From the NCBI GenBank assembly GCA_002197995.1, contig NGZR01000001.1, positions 7,440,001 through 7,504,000 of the forward strand: DNA of 64,000 nt, read 5' to 3'. The notes beneath the pieces are model-generated. The model was not told the DNA's origin and made no database searches. It worked only from the letters and a program-made list of their open reading frames with translations. Source of the stretch: Gaeumannomyces sp. JS-464 (taxonomy: Eukaryota > Ascomycota > Sordariomycetes > Magnaporthales > Magnaporthaceae). The stretch's first letter is position 1. Every line of letters starts with the position of its first letter. Positions 46,197 through 59,576 of this stretch are shown here, in pieces. The position numbers were made by a program, and so were the translations under genes.

Positions 46197-47697
46197 ATGC
46201 CCGGAGCCATGGACGGCACTCCGGCTCAGGCTCCTCTGCCAGAGCCCGAGAAGATCCAAGACGACCAAGAGATCGACTTTGTCACTTTTGGCATGCTGAT
46301 CATCGGTACGTCAACATAGCTGTCTTTTTGTTTGTGCGTGTCCAAACGAGGGTTACTATTCAAACGCTAACACAACCTCCCTCCCCAAGACGAAATCGAA
46401 TTCCCCCGCCAAAGCCCGCCGCCCGCGACGTGCTTGGCGGCGCCGGCACCTTCGCCGCCCTGGGCGCCCGGCTCTTCTCGCCGGCGCCCGACCGGTCCCG
46501 GGCCGTGGGCTGGGTGGTCGACCGGGGCAGCGACTTCCCGCGGTCGGCGCACGACACCATCTCGTCGTGGCAGACGTCGGCGCTGGTGCGCGACGACGCC
46601 GCGCGCAGGACCACGCGCGGCTGGAACGGCTACGACGACCCGGCCGACCCGGGCCGGCGGTCGTTCCGCTACGCCACGCCAAAGCTCCGCCTCACGCCCG
46701 CCGACCTGGCCGCGTGCCCGCCGCTGCTGCGCGCGGGCGCCGTGCACGTCATCTCGAGCCCCGCGCGGTGCCGCGAGGTCGTCACGGCCCTGTCGTCGCT
46801 GCGCCGCGGCGCCATGGGCGACGGCGGCGACGAGTACCGCCGCCCCGTGGTGGTGTGGGAGCCCGTGCCGGACCGGTGCGGGCCCGACGAGCTGCTCGAG
46901 CTGACAAACACGCTCCCGCTCGTCGACGTCTGCAGCCCCAACCACGCCGAGCTGGCCGCGCTCATGGGCGAGGCCGGGCCCGGCGCCGGCCTGACGCCCG
47001 ACGGAGGATCGACGCGGCCGCCGTCGAGCGCGCGTGCGAGCAGCTGCTGGCGTCCATGCCGCTGTCGAGCTACGCCCTCGTCGTCCGGGCCGGCCCCCGG
47101 GGCTGCTACGTCGCGCGCAACGGCGGACGACGGCGGAGGAGGAGGAAGGACGGTGGCGGCGGAGGAGACCAAAAGAAGAAGACGGAGGAGAAGGAGAAGA
47201 AGAAGAAGAAGAAGCAGCCCGCGGCCGCCCTGCAGCGCGGCGGCCTCCAGCCCGACACGGACATGGAGGCGCTGTTCGCTGGCCTGATGCAGGAGCCCGA
47301 CGGCTCCGTCGCGCGCGAGTTTGACGACGAGCCCGACCCGGGCGTCGAGCGCTGGTTCCCGGCTTACTTCGAAGGCGAGGAGAACGAGGAAGAGGAAGAA
47401 GAAAAGGCAGAAAACGGAGACGGGGCAAAGAAGCAAAAGCCCTCGGCCGTCGTCGACCCGACGGGCGGCGGCAACACGTTCCTGGGCGGCCTGGCCGTCG
47501 CCATGGCCCGCGGCCGCCCCGTCGAGGAGGCCGCGCTGTGGGGCACCGTCGCCGCCAGCTTCGCCATCGAGCAGGTCGGCCTGCCCGTCCTGGCCGTCGA
47601 CGCCGACGGCAACGAGACGTGGAACGGCGTCCGCGTCGAGTCCAGGGTGAGCGAGTATTTCGGCCGCTTGGGCATCAGCCCCGACGGTGTTCTTTGA
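46197..47697 (+). CDS. PfkB/ribokinase-fold protein, Mak32-like
   Basis: Ribokinase-fold protein resembling yeast Mak32, a host factor needed for stability of the L-A dsRNA virus particle; its molecular activity is not established. Exon 1 (46197-46305) encodes MPGAMDGTPAQAPLPEPE and DFVTFGMLII; the intron is 46306-46389. A frame change near 46402, at a run of five C, leads to DVLGGAGTFAALGARLF (the Gly-rich substrate-side motif), GWVVDRGSDFP and RTTRGWNGYDD. VVVWEPVPDRCGPDELLEL and LVDVCSPNHAELAALMGEAG follow. A second frame change near 47005 gives YALVVRAGPRGCYVA, a Lys/Glu-rich insert, then VVDPTGGGNTFLGGLAVAMA. That position corresponds to PfkB signature 2 (DTxGAGD); here the catalytic Asp is replaced by Asn. 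It ends SEYFGRLGISPDGVL. About 470 residues. The start at 46197 has a second in-frame ATG at 46209. Confidence 0.82.
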
Positions 47698-48151
47698 GAT
47701 TCTGGGTTCTCTGTTTTTTTTTTTTTGGTTTTTTTTTTAGAGCTTTGCCTCGAGAGTGTGTTCTGTTTTGCTGTCATTTCTCTCATGGACGTTGGAAGAA
47801 GCGCATGGCTAAAACGATAATGATGGGGGGCTGGGTCTAGACTGGAGTTGGGGCGTGACAGGGTGGGTGGCATTAGAAAGACATAGGTACTAGACAAGAG
47901 CATGTGTGGAATCCTAACGTAAAGACCAAGCTAGAGGAGACAAAAGTTGGCTCGTACACACAAGTCGCACAAGTAAACTCGCTACCTTTGGTATCTATCT
48001 CGTCAGCGTGTAACATTTCCCGTTCATCACCGTCCGCCAGCTGGGTATTATCCACAAAAGATCTGTCTTAGGCAGCCAAAAACACCACCAGGCATTCGTC
48101 TACTGCCATCTATCATGTATCCATGCATCCATAATCGTAGCTTGTCCAAGG
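47698..48151. other. Intergenic region between convergent Mak32-like and MCM3 genes
   Basis: Shared 3' flank with T-rich runs at 47714-47739. No gene seen. Confidence 0.6.
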
Positions 48152-51026
<2,875 letters not shown>

Positions 51027-51162
51027 GGTGTAGACACTTCGTTCCCAGGGAGCTGTTGCCGTTGCAAGTGCGGGCAGGTCGAGGGGTCGGGGTGTTTGCG
51101 GAGAGATGGATCGTGCTTTGGTATATCTCTGCAAAGATGTGCGGCAGGCTGGTCCCTCTTCG

Positions 51163-51193
51163 CTGTGAGGTGCACTGGCAGTGCACCTCACAG
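51163..51193. repeat. Perfect inverted repeat, 14-bp arms with 3-nt loop
   Basis: Left arm CTGTGAGGTGCACT (51163-51176), loop GGC, right arm AGTGCACCTCACAG (51180-51193). It lies about 140-170 bp upstream of the MCM3 ATG. It could be a dimeric factor site or a hairpin in the 5' leader. Confidence 0.92.
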
Positions 51194-51248
51194 GGAGGGG
51201 CAACCGCGGTCAAAAGACGCGAAGAAGCGCGTCAGTGGATCCACCCTA

Positions 51249-51254
51249 ACGCGT
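51249..51254. promoter_or_regulatory. MluI cell-cycle box (ACGCGT) upstream of MCM3
   Basis: ACGCGT is the MBF (Mbp1/Swi6) recognition core that drives G1/S transcription of replication genes in yeasts. This copy is about 225 bp upstream of the MCM3 start. A single 6-mer in GC-rich DNA is weak evidence alone; the match of site and gene class is what makes it plausible. Confidence 0.45.
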
Positions 51255-51409
51255 GAGGCCCAATGGCATTTGATGCAATGGCAGGGGTTTAATTACCCCA
51301 CTTTATCGCATTCCGAGAGCAATGTTGGAATCCAACTGGGCTTGAATTGTGCACATAATTCTAAGCTACAGTCTCCTCCATGTCCTTGCTCAGTCAGAAC
51401 GCTTTGCAT

Positions 51410-52689
51410 TCAACTGTCACCCTCCGGAAAGCTGAACAAGCCAAGCTCTGGCCATGAAGCACTCATGTCCATGGCTACTAGCTGTACCCACGCCGCCGGC
51501 TGACCGATACTCGGCGGGAGGGCAGTCGTTGGGAAAAGCCAGAACCCAAACACCGGGCTGACCGTGCCCTCCGTTGCATCATCGCGTCCTGCAACGGCCG
51601 CGTTGAACCTACGCTTCTCTGTGTCTAGACATTGCAGTGCGCTGATTTGGTCGTAAGATTGACCGAACGGGCGGGAGTCCGCCGCCAGCATCAGACGAAA
51701 GTCGGTGGTGCCAGTCTGCCCTTCCCGAGAGACGCCCCAGGCCTCCATCAAGCGCTTCCACTGCGGGAAAAACGTCTCGGGACCTGTGCGATTCCTGAAG
51801 CTTGGCACCTTGGTCAAGTCGATGGCACGAGGATCGCGAGGCAGGCGATCAAAGTTGGGAGTCGACACCATCATGGGTATGAGTAGCTGAAGAACGGACT
51901 GGCTCCGGGTGGAGAGAGGGTGGTGTGGCCGAAGCCATGCCCTGTGGGGCACAGGTCCAAGAACCAGACTTGGCGCAGTTGCGAAAAGGTCTCCTTGAAC
52001 GCCTCTGCTGCGGCAGCTTCCAGATTCGAGTTTTGAGAACGCCGTTGAAGCTCTTCAGGCCCTCCATATTAACCACCAGATTCAGGAGGCCGACGCCGCT
52101 GGGGTCGTAGACCGTCTTGAAGCGTTGGATGAAGTCGACCGTGACGTCCTCCTTGCCGTCCATGTCACGTCCATACGTCTCGCCGCTTCCAGCCGAAGCA
52201 GGAAGTCGAACTCAGGATTCATGTAGAGCGTCCCATGGGACCAATCCTTGCCGGGGGGAGGAAGAGCTACCGCACACAGGCTGTCAACCCATTTCTTGGA
52301 GGCGTTGCCGCCAAAAATGCAGGGCATCCGCATACGGTAGAAGCGAAGCGCGACATGCCGAGCTTCTGTGTTGACGCTGAGCATGGGGTGCATAAGATCG
52401 TACCCATCAACAACGACAGTGTAGTGGATTTCTGAGCCGTAAATGCCAGGGATTGAGCGATTAGGTGCAGTGGAACGGGACACTGCGAGCGGCACTCCAG
52501 CTCAGCGTCAGCGCCGCTGATACCGAGATCAGCGCCAGTGATGCCGAGATCGAGATGGCTAGCGACAAAGACGCGGATGATGCGGTTTCGTTCCAGTGTG
52601 GCCCGCCATATTCGCAGACGCAGCTCTGTTGGCAGGGAGGGAAATAGGTGGAATACCGGTGCAAGGCTATCGTTCCGTTGTGCTGCCAT
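51410..52689 (-). CDS. 2EXR domain-containing protein
   Basis: Member of a large fungal-specific family of unknown function, named for its conserved N-terminal 2EXR region. The start MAAQRNDSLAPVFHLFPSLP is followed by TELRLRIWRATLERNRIIRV, the diagnostic LPxELRxxIW-type motif. Frame changes near 52450, 52155 and 51940 are needed. The pieces read IYGSEIHYTVVVDGYDLMHP, MLSVNTEARHVALRFYRMRM and WSHGTLYMNPEFDFLLRLEA; then DVTVDFIQRFKTVYDP and GLLNLVVNMEGLKSFNGVLK; then MMVSTPNFDRLPRDPRAIDL and FFPQWKRLMEAWGVSREGQT. This order matches the family. Length is about 425 residues. The protein is in the same orientation as MCM3 but no functional link is implied. I am confident of the family and not of any role. 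Confidence 0.8.
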
Positions 52690-53416
52690 TATTGGTGTGA
52701 GGTCGTTAGACTGGTGGCCCAGAAACTGCAGTGACTTGACGGATCGATGGCTGTTTGCAATCAGCAGGTCGCCTGACTGACTTCCATGTGAAGTAAGTAC
52801 TAGCTTATCAGCCTGGGGGCATCTACTGTCTTAGTTCCAGTATACTCTGTACCCCAAAGGGCAGACCATAAACACTTTCGACCAGCAGGCGAGCGCGGGG
52901 TGGGGTGAGCTTACCTCTCGACCTGGTCAGGTTGGTTTGACAGCCAGCCTAAGCCGTTCAGCATCTAGAAAACCTCGTACTGCAGGACACGGAATTGGGC
53001 ATGTAAGCTATTTTCGCCTAGGTGCTTTCAAGCGCATACACGACTCCGCGCCCAGCGCGATCACGGTGCGCGACTTCGACCAGGGCATCTTTGGCGCCCT
53101 TTAAACGCTAAGGCCAAGGGATATCACGGACGATAAGGTAGGCACCTACGCTGATACTTGTATGGTCAGCCTGACAACCTGTCCCGGATCGACTTCCAAA
53201 ACTACAACCATGCGAAGAATGCCCTCTCAGGTGACGATGGTAGCACCTGCGGCAGCGCGGCTAGACCTCCGCATTCGAGCCGAGTCCAAGTGACCCTTGA
53301 TAGTGTGACTAATGCCGAAAGTCGGAGGGAGCGGGGAATGCAGCCGGTCCGCGTCGGCTTCCCCACACTTACACGGCCACGCTCGATAAGAGAGACTCGC
53401 CTCAGCCATCCTGCCG
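52690..53416. other. Intergenic region with a possible gene fragment
   Basis: Mostly featureless. At 53035-53105 the plus strand reads HDSAPSAITVRDFDQGIFGA followed by Leu and a stop, with protein-like composition, but I cannot connect it to an upstream exon. CCTAGGT-type words occur at 53027 and 53142. Confidence 0.35.
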
Positions 53417-53767
53417 CTAACTAGCCGATGCAGGGATCGGCTGATTGGCCTTTGGGGAGCTGTAGTGGATCCAAGACTCGATGTCATCAGGATGAGGTTG
53501 GATCCCGCCGGTGCCGCCTGGCTGTATTGTATCGGTCCCTGGCTCCACTCCCCAGATGCGGCCTCCGAGGACGCAGAATGACTCCCGCGCATGCAGCCGG
53601 AGCCGAGGCAGAACGCCTACTATCGGAGCTCCCTCAACTGATGCATCGAAGTCGTGTGTATATATTAGCGATGTCCCCCGGGGCGCTGGGAAGGAGCAAT
53701 AATCAAGCCACATCATCTTCAGGTTGGCCAGGTCCTCGATACCGCGTCCCGAAATCAGACATAGCAA
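53417..53767 (-). CDS. Possible unassigned small ORF (low confidence)
   Basis: A 116-codon frame whose central part (MWLDYCSFPAPRGTSLIYTH, DFDASVEGAPIVGVLPRLRL, ESFCVLGGRIWGVEPGTD) has balanced, protein-like composition, unlike most chance frames here. I recognise no family. It is head-to-head with the aminotransferase and overlaps that gene's expected promoter. It could be a gene remnant or chance. Confidence 0.22.
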   Translation of the reverse strand: MLCLISGRGIEDLANLKMMWLDYCSFPAPRGTSLIYTHDFDASVEGAPIVGVLPRLRLHARESFCVLGGRIWGVEPGTDTIQPGGTGGIQPHPDDIESWIHYSSPKANQPIPASAS

Positions 53768-53800
53768 GAAGACCAGTTAGCGTGAAGAGCCGAATCAACC

Positions 53801-55430
53801 ATGCGGCTGTTGTGGATAGCCAGAGCAAGCCGAAGGCCAACGGTCAGGGGCCCAAGTCAGCGGTGCTGCACCGCAAGCTGGACCATGAATTCCTCCGCGT
53901 CGCAAAGGCCAAGGGGCAATACCTTATCCTCGACGATGGCCGCAGGATCCTGGACGCGGCCGGGGAGCAGCCGTCACATGTCTCGGCCATGGTGATGACA
54001 GGGTGATCCAGGCCGTCACAAAGCAGATAAACGAGGTCGCATACTGCGCCACCATCTACTACACCACCACTGCTTTCGAGGAGCTTTGTCAGGTCTTGAT
54101 CGACTCGACCAATGGCCATATGGCGAGGGCCTACCTCGTAAACTCCGGTGAGCTTTCCTGCAAGAGAAGCGACACCGTGCTATGGCAAACCAGAGCACGA
54201 TGGACAGCATGCCGTATGCAAGCTGACAGCCAACAGGATCCGAGGCCATGGAGGCGGCCGTGAAGATGGCGCGGCAGTACTTCCTCGAGAAGAAGCCGGC
54301 GGAGCCGCAACGAACAAAGTTCATCTCGAGGCCCAGTCCTACCACGGAATCACACTGGGATCCCTTTCAATGGGAGGCCACAAATATCGCCGGAGAAGTT
54401 CGAGCCGATGCTGCTGAGCAATGTCACTCAGGTATCGCCCTGCTACGCGTACCGGGAGCAAAAGCAGGATGAGACGGACGCAATGTACGTTGAGAGGCTC
54501 GCCGCCGAGCTGGATGCCGAGTTCCAGAGGCTCGGGCCTGAGACAGTCTGCGCTTTCGTCGCCGAGCCGGTTGTCGGAGCTGTAAGCTGCATTGGAGTGG
54601 ATCCCGGCCCAGCTTTCTCCCTGCTCAGATCACTAACACCCTAGCCGTGGTGAAATAGGCTCTCGGATCGGTCCCTGCGGTAGCCGGATACTTCAAAGCC
54701 ATGGAGGCCGTGTGCCGCAAGTACGGCGCGCTCTTGATACTCGACGAAGTCATGTCGGGCATGGGCCGCACCGGAACTCTCCATGCGTGGGAGCAGGAGG
54801 GCGTCAAGCCAGACATCCAGACCATAGGAAAGTGTCTCGGTGGTGGTTATCAGCCAATCGCAGGTGTCTTGATGAGCCACCGCGTAATCGACGCCCTGGA
54901 ACAAGGCACAGGGTAGGTTGTGACGGCCCATCTCAAGTGGTAGAAGCGTACTTACTAACGCCCTTCCCCAGAGTTTTCGTTCACGGCCACACATACCAAG
55001 GACACGCTGTGGGTTGCGCCGCCGCCCTCGAGGTCCAGCGCATCATCAGGGAGGAAAATCTGCTGGAGAACGTTCGCAACATGGGCGATCATCTGTCGCG
55101 TGGGCTGCGGGAACGGGTTGGCGGCCACCCCAACGTGGGCGACATCAGGGGTAAGGGCCTTTTCTGGAGCCTGGAGCTCGTTGCCGACAAGGCCACCAAA
55201 GCGCCATTCCCCGTCACAGACGGCGTGGCCATGGGGCTTTCCACACTTGGTCTGACGGCCGAGTACGGCGTCGCGATCTACCCCGGCACCGGGAGCGTGG
55301 ACGGTGTAAACGGAGACCATGTAATGCTGGCGCCGGCATATATAATCACTGAGCAAGAGGTGCGACGCTAGTCGATATCATCGGGAGGCTGGTGGATGAT
55401 TATTTCCGCACAAAAGCGGCATCCCCCTAG
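53801..55430 (+). CDS. Class III PLP-dependent aminotransferase
   Basis: Fold-type I aminotransferase of the omega-amino acid/ornithine type; substrate not inferable. The start is tentative: ATG at 53801 plus a one-base correction gives an N-terminus leading to VLHRKLDHEFLRVAKAKGQY and LILDDGRRILDAAG. A missing G at a GGGG run near 53965 restores the expected LGHGDDRVIQAVTKQ. Introns at 54148-54236, 54582-54658 (branch CTAAC) and 54913-54971 join ARAYLVNSG to SEAMEAAVKMARQYF, VVGA to ALGSVPAVAGYFKAMEAV, and EQGTG to VFVHGHTYQGHAVGCAAALE. PLP residues are visible: Asp in LLILDEVMSGMGRTG and the Schiff-base Lys in TIGKCLGGGYQPIAGV. Other frame changes near 54330, 54395 and 55370 are needed; after the last it ends DIIGRLVDDYFRTKAASP at 55430. 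About 467 residues, usual for the family. Confidence 0.83.
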
Positions 55431-56089
55431 GCGGGCAGGGCCGACCGAGGCTTGGTTTTACCGACTGGCCTTGCGATGGCCGATGAGAAGCGACGACGGA
55501 GAGATGGACAGAAAAATACAGTTTGCATCTGGGATTGAGACGGGCTACGTCGGCTTGGGCCTGACTATGTTCGTCTTATGTGGTATCTCGCTAATATAAT
55601 AATAGTAGCCTGTGTCGGACGAGCTGAGGGAAACCCAAGTGTCGAGCCTTGAAAGTTCTGTACGAGATCAGAGAGATCAGATCGAATCGGATTGATCGTC
55701 GCTCGGGCAATTTTGTCCCGTCTTCAATTCGGACGACAGTGCGAATTCTTGTTTCAGCCATGCCCGAGACCCTACGCGACCACGCGACCCGCAAATCGCA
55801 TTGCTAAGCGCACTGTGCCGTGCTTGGCGTATTCAAGCTCCGGCAGGCGAGGCCATACCCCAAAGTCCCCCATCCACGCTGCAACCCTCCAGCCAGGCCA
55901 GCCCCCCTTTAGAGGAGCAGCCGACACAAGAACACAGACACTCGAGCGACATCACCGTTGCCAGCACAGCGCCTGCAGCTGGCTTCGGTGTCCACGACAC
56001 CCCGCGCCCTCGCCCGACCTCGCTCAATTCCTCCGCCCGCCGCCGCTCTTTTGCGCGCAACAGCTCCGACGGACGTCGCTGGCTCCACC
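55431..56089. other. Intergenic region between aminotransferase and EXO70
   Basis: About 660 bp; no gene seen. Frames at 55692-56159 and 55801-56304 look like chance frames overlapping the EXO70 leader and first exon. Confidence 0.5.
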
Positions 56090-58053
56090 ATGGCCGTCGG
56101 ATTGGTCAACGGCCGACACGCCGCCGAGGAGGAGGCGCGGGCCGAGGTCGACGTCCTGAACTCACGCCTCGAGAAGACGACGCAGCTGACCAAGAAGATC
56201 GAGGCTTGCCTGGGCAAGCTCGAGTCGACGGGCAAGAGCGTACGCGAAGTCGTCGGCCCGCTCAATGGGGAGACCAAGAAGCTGCAGATCCTCGGCAACA
56301 GTGAGTCGCCGCCGCCCGCTCGCCGCCAGGGAGGCGGTGCAAGGTGGGACATGCTAACCGCCCCAACCCGGCAGACATCGAGAGCGTCCTCGCCGCCATC
56401 GAACGCCTGCGCGTGCCGGCCGACAGCAAGAATGACGAGGAGCAGATCATCCGCATGGGCCCCGACAAGGCCGGCCTGTCCAACTACCTCAACTCGATCA
56501 AGCGCCTGAACAAGGCCCTGTCCGACATGAAGGCCTCCAACCTGCGCTCGACCCAGCAGACCATGGCCGATCTACAGCGCCTGATCAAGTCGGGAAACAC
56601 CCAGCTCGAGAACCAGTTCGACCGCATCCTCCGCACCGAGACCCCGCGCTCGCTCGAGCCGCTGCACTACATCACTAAGGAAGCCGTTCCCGCTGCTGTC
56701 GCAGGACAAGGTCACGCGCCTGGGCCTCATCTACTCGTACGTCGCCGGCGCCCAGCGGCAGGGGGCCGAGTCGCCAGTGGCCCAGATCTACGCCGAGGTG
56801 CGCGGGCCCTACATGGCAGAGACGCTGGTCAACCTGGCCGCCGCCAGCGTCAACACGGCCAAGAAGAAGCACCCGGACGCCGTGTACCGCGCGGGCACCA
56901 ATGGCATGGCTACGTACGTACAGGCAATGGAGGGTCTGTTCTTGGCCGAATACGACAACATCGCGAGCATCTTCTCGCGCGACGACTGGGGCCCGCTCTT
57001 CCAGGCCACTTGCCAGGCGTCCTTGGCCGAGTTCTCACGCACTCTGCGCGAGCTCAACGCGCACATCAAGGCACACCTCAACACGGACTGCTTCCTCGCC
57101 TACGAGATCGTCGAGGTGGTCTCGAGCCTGTCCAGCCGCCTCGAGACGCGGACGGGCGAGCTCAAGAGCTCTCTGGCCGCCTCCCTGAAGCCCGTGCGCG
57201 AGACGGCAAAATCGACACTGGCCGAGCTGCTCGAGGACACGAAGCGGCGGGTTGCTGCCATGCAGGCGCTGCCAGCCGACGGTGCGCCGTCGCCCATCAT
57301 CGCCGAGACGATGCAGCGGCTGCAGACCATGGTGAGTTCCTGCGGCCCATCTCAAGCATCATGATCTCGCTCGGCGACGGGCTGGAAGTCGCTGGCGGCG
57401 TCGCGGGCCGGGGGCGGCGACACGATCCCGACACTGGCGTCGTTCGACGTCGGGGCGGACGGAAAGGAGATCTTTGCAAATTACTGCGCCGATACGATCG
57501 ACGCGCTGCTGTCGCTGGATGGCAAAGCGCGCATGCTGCTGGGCCGCAAGCCGTCGTGGGCGTGTTTCTGGCCAAACAGCATCACCATTCATCGAGCGCT
57601 CGATCCGCGATTCGGACCTGGCGCCGCTGCTGGAGCAGCGGTGGCATGGTAGAGCAGTGCGCAAGAAGGCGACGGCCATGTACACCGAGTCGTGCAAGGA
57701 CGTGTCGATGCACCTCTTCGACGTGATCCACACCAGCCGGTCAGCGCGGCCGTCATCAGGCCACGCCGCCGTCGACTCGGCCTCGATCCTCAAGGGCTGA
57801 GCTCCAAAGACAAGGAGAGCATCAAGGCCAAGTTCACGGCCTTCAACAACTCCTTCGACGAGATGGTTGCGCGCCACAAGTCGTTCAGCATGGAGCGCGA
57901 GGTGCGCAGATGTTTGCCCGCGACATGCAGCAGATGCTGGAGCCGCTCTACGTCCGCTTCTGGGACCGCTACCACGAAGTCGACAAGGGCAAGGGCAAGT
58001 ACGTCAAGTATGACAAGGTCGCTATTGCCGCCACCTTCAGTAGTCTGTACTAG
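56090..58053 (+). CDS. EXO70: Exocyst complex subunit EXO70
   Basis: Subunit of the octameric exocyst that tethers secretory vesicles at sites of polar growth; Exo70 binds PI(4,5)P2 and Rho GTPases. Exon 1 (56090-56300) starts [20 protein letters not shown] and includes [20 protein letters not shown]; after a 74-nt intron exon 2 (from 56375) gives [20 protein letters not shown] and DPLNKALSD-like [15 protein letters not shown]. The protein then needs at least six frame changes (about 56690, 57335, 57395, 57575, 57650, 57800, 57910). Correct-frame pieces are [116 protein letters not shown] and [20 protein letters not shown]. It ends [15 protein letters not shown] at 58053. About 629 residues, the usual fungal length. 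Essential gene, so the breaks are probably errors. Confidence 0.88.
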
Positions 58054-59527
58054 CCAGCTCAGCCGATCGACATTTGTCATCCAAAAACAGGACGTGACGT
58101 CTGCGTCCGTTCAGCGTCTCATTCTCGGCAGGCAAAAAGAAGCCGTCGCATTGGCTCTGTCCAACCACCACCAACGCTAGCGCGGACTCAAGGCCGCCGG
58201 CTCTGCGCACGTCCCTCATTCCAAGAAGAAGGCGCCGTTTACTGCCTGGGCCGCTGGGCCTGCCGAGCTCCCTGCCTGAACGGGTCTGGTCTGTTGGTCT
58301 TCATATCTCATTTCTTGCTGCCAGCCGCCTCCTTGAGGCAAACCGTTCCGACCATGCCGGCGGCGGTCCATATCGATACGGGGGTCGAAGGCTCGCAATG
58401 ATCCCTTCCTCGACTACCTCCTCACGGCACCCATCTTGCCGATGAATCGAGCACAGAGGGCAAGCAAGCATGCAGCCCCAAGTAAAGACAGATACTGCCA
58501 TCTTTTTGTCTTTTTTTGTTCATTTTTTTCTCTTGCTTCTATCTCCTTTCTCATCGAACGGAGTGGAATGTCACTGGGTCCAAGGGTCATGATACCACAC
58601 ACACACTACTATACGGCGTTCGGGGGTCTTGGTTTTGTGGGAAGCAAGATATTTACTTGCAGACATCCCCTTGTTGCAACCTACTTAGCTCCCACCCAAC
58701 TACCAACCTACCCAACCTATCTACCACCACATGTGCTGGCCTCTTCTCCCGAGAGCTGATCGAAACCTGTTTGAGAAGGACGGCCGGCCGGCACGCGGGG
58801 TTTCCGCAAGCCACCACGCCTCTGAGAGGTCTAGAGGAGATTAATGCCTGCTGCTGTGGAACCGACTTTCGCGCCCCGAAAGCCCGCTTGGGGATTTAGT
58901 AATCAAACCAACATTCTGCACACTATGGTACATATTCCAAGGATTTGCCAGCCGCTGCCTCTCATGTAATATGACATGATAGAGCGATTAGTGAGAGGAG
59001 AACGACAGGTCACTTTCCTCTGCCTGCCTGCCCTTGGGTCCGTGAGGAACAAGAGCTCCGGCCCTTGGCCATCGTGAGACGACTCCCAGATCTAGACCCG
59101 TTTTGAGCCATGCCACGGCCTTGAGGACCTCACCACTTTCGGAAACGAGTGCATTGGGGCCTCGCGGCTAGGCTGCCTTGGGCAAGGTAAGCCCTGCAGG
59201 GTACTTATATCGGTTCGCCCTGTCTTATCCTCTTGTCGAGATGGCGATGGCGCGGGGAAGCGAGGGACGCCACAAGAGTCTTGGAGGGCGCATGTACGTG
59301 AGTTGGTGATGTGTGTACCTGTGAATGTAAGGCTCGGTGTACCGATCAAGTACCTACGACGGCGGCCGCCGACCTTGTCTTGCCGAAGAGCCGCCGCCAC
59401 CACGAAAGCGCCACCCGTCTCTTGGCCTCTCTCTCCAACGCATGATGGATGGACATGAAGATGCAGGCGGGACAGGGCGGGCATCCAAACCTCGACGCAG
59501 GCGTTATCTGTGGTCACATTTCCCCCT

Positions 59528-59576
59528 CTTGCTCTTGCTCTTGCTCTTGCTCCTGCTGCTGCTGCTGCTGCTGCTC
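59528..59576. repeat. CTCTTG hexamer array followed by a CTG trinucleotide run
   Basis: About four copies of a CTCTTG-type hexamer, then about seven CTG units. Non-coding as far as can be seen. Confidence 0.85.

Larger units (their letters stand above)
51027..51409. promoter_or_regulatory. MCM3 promoter region
   Basis: 383 bp between the MCM3 ATG and the stop of the upstream 2EXR gene, both on the minus strand. It contains a 31-nt perfect inverted repeat (51163-51193) and one ACGCGT (51249-51254). No gene inside. Confidence 0.6.

Noticed and set aside
53801..55430. Aminotransferase as a pseudogene
   Set aside because: Breaks are single-base frame changes, one at a G run, and both PLP residues and all splice sites are intact; the same pattern occurs in essential genes nearby.
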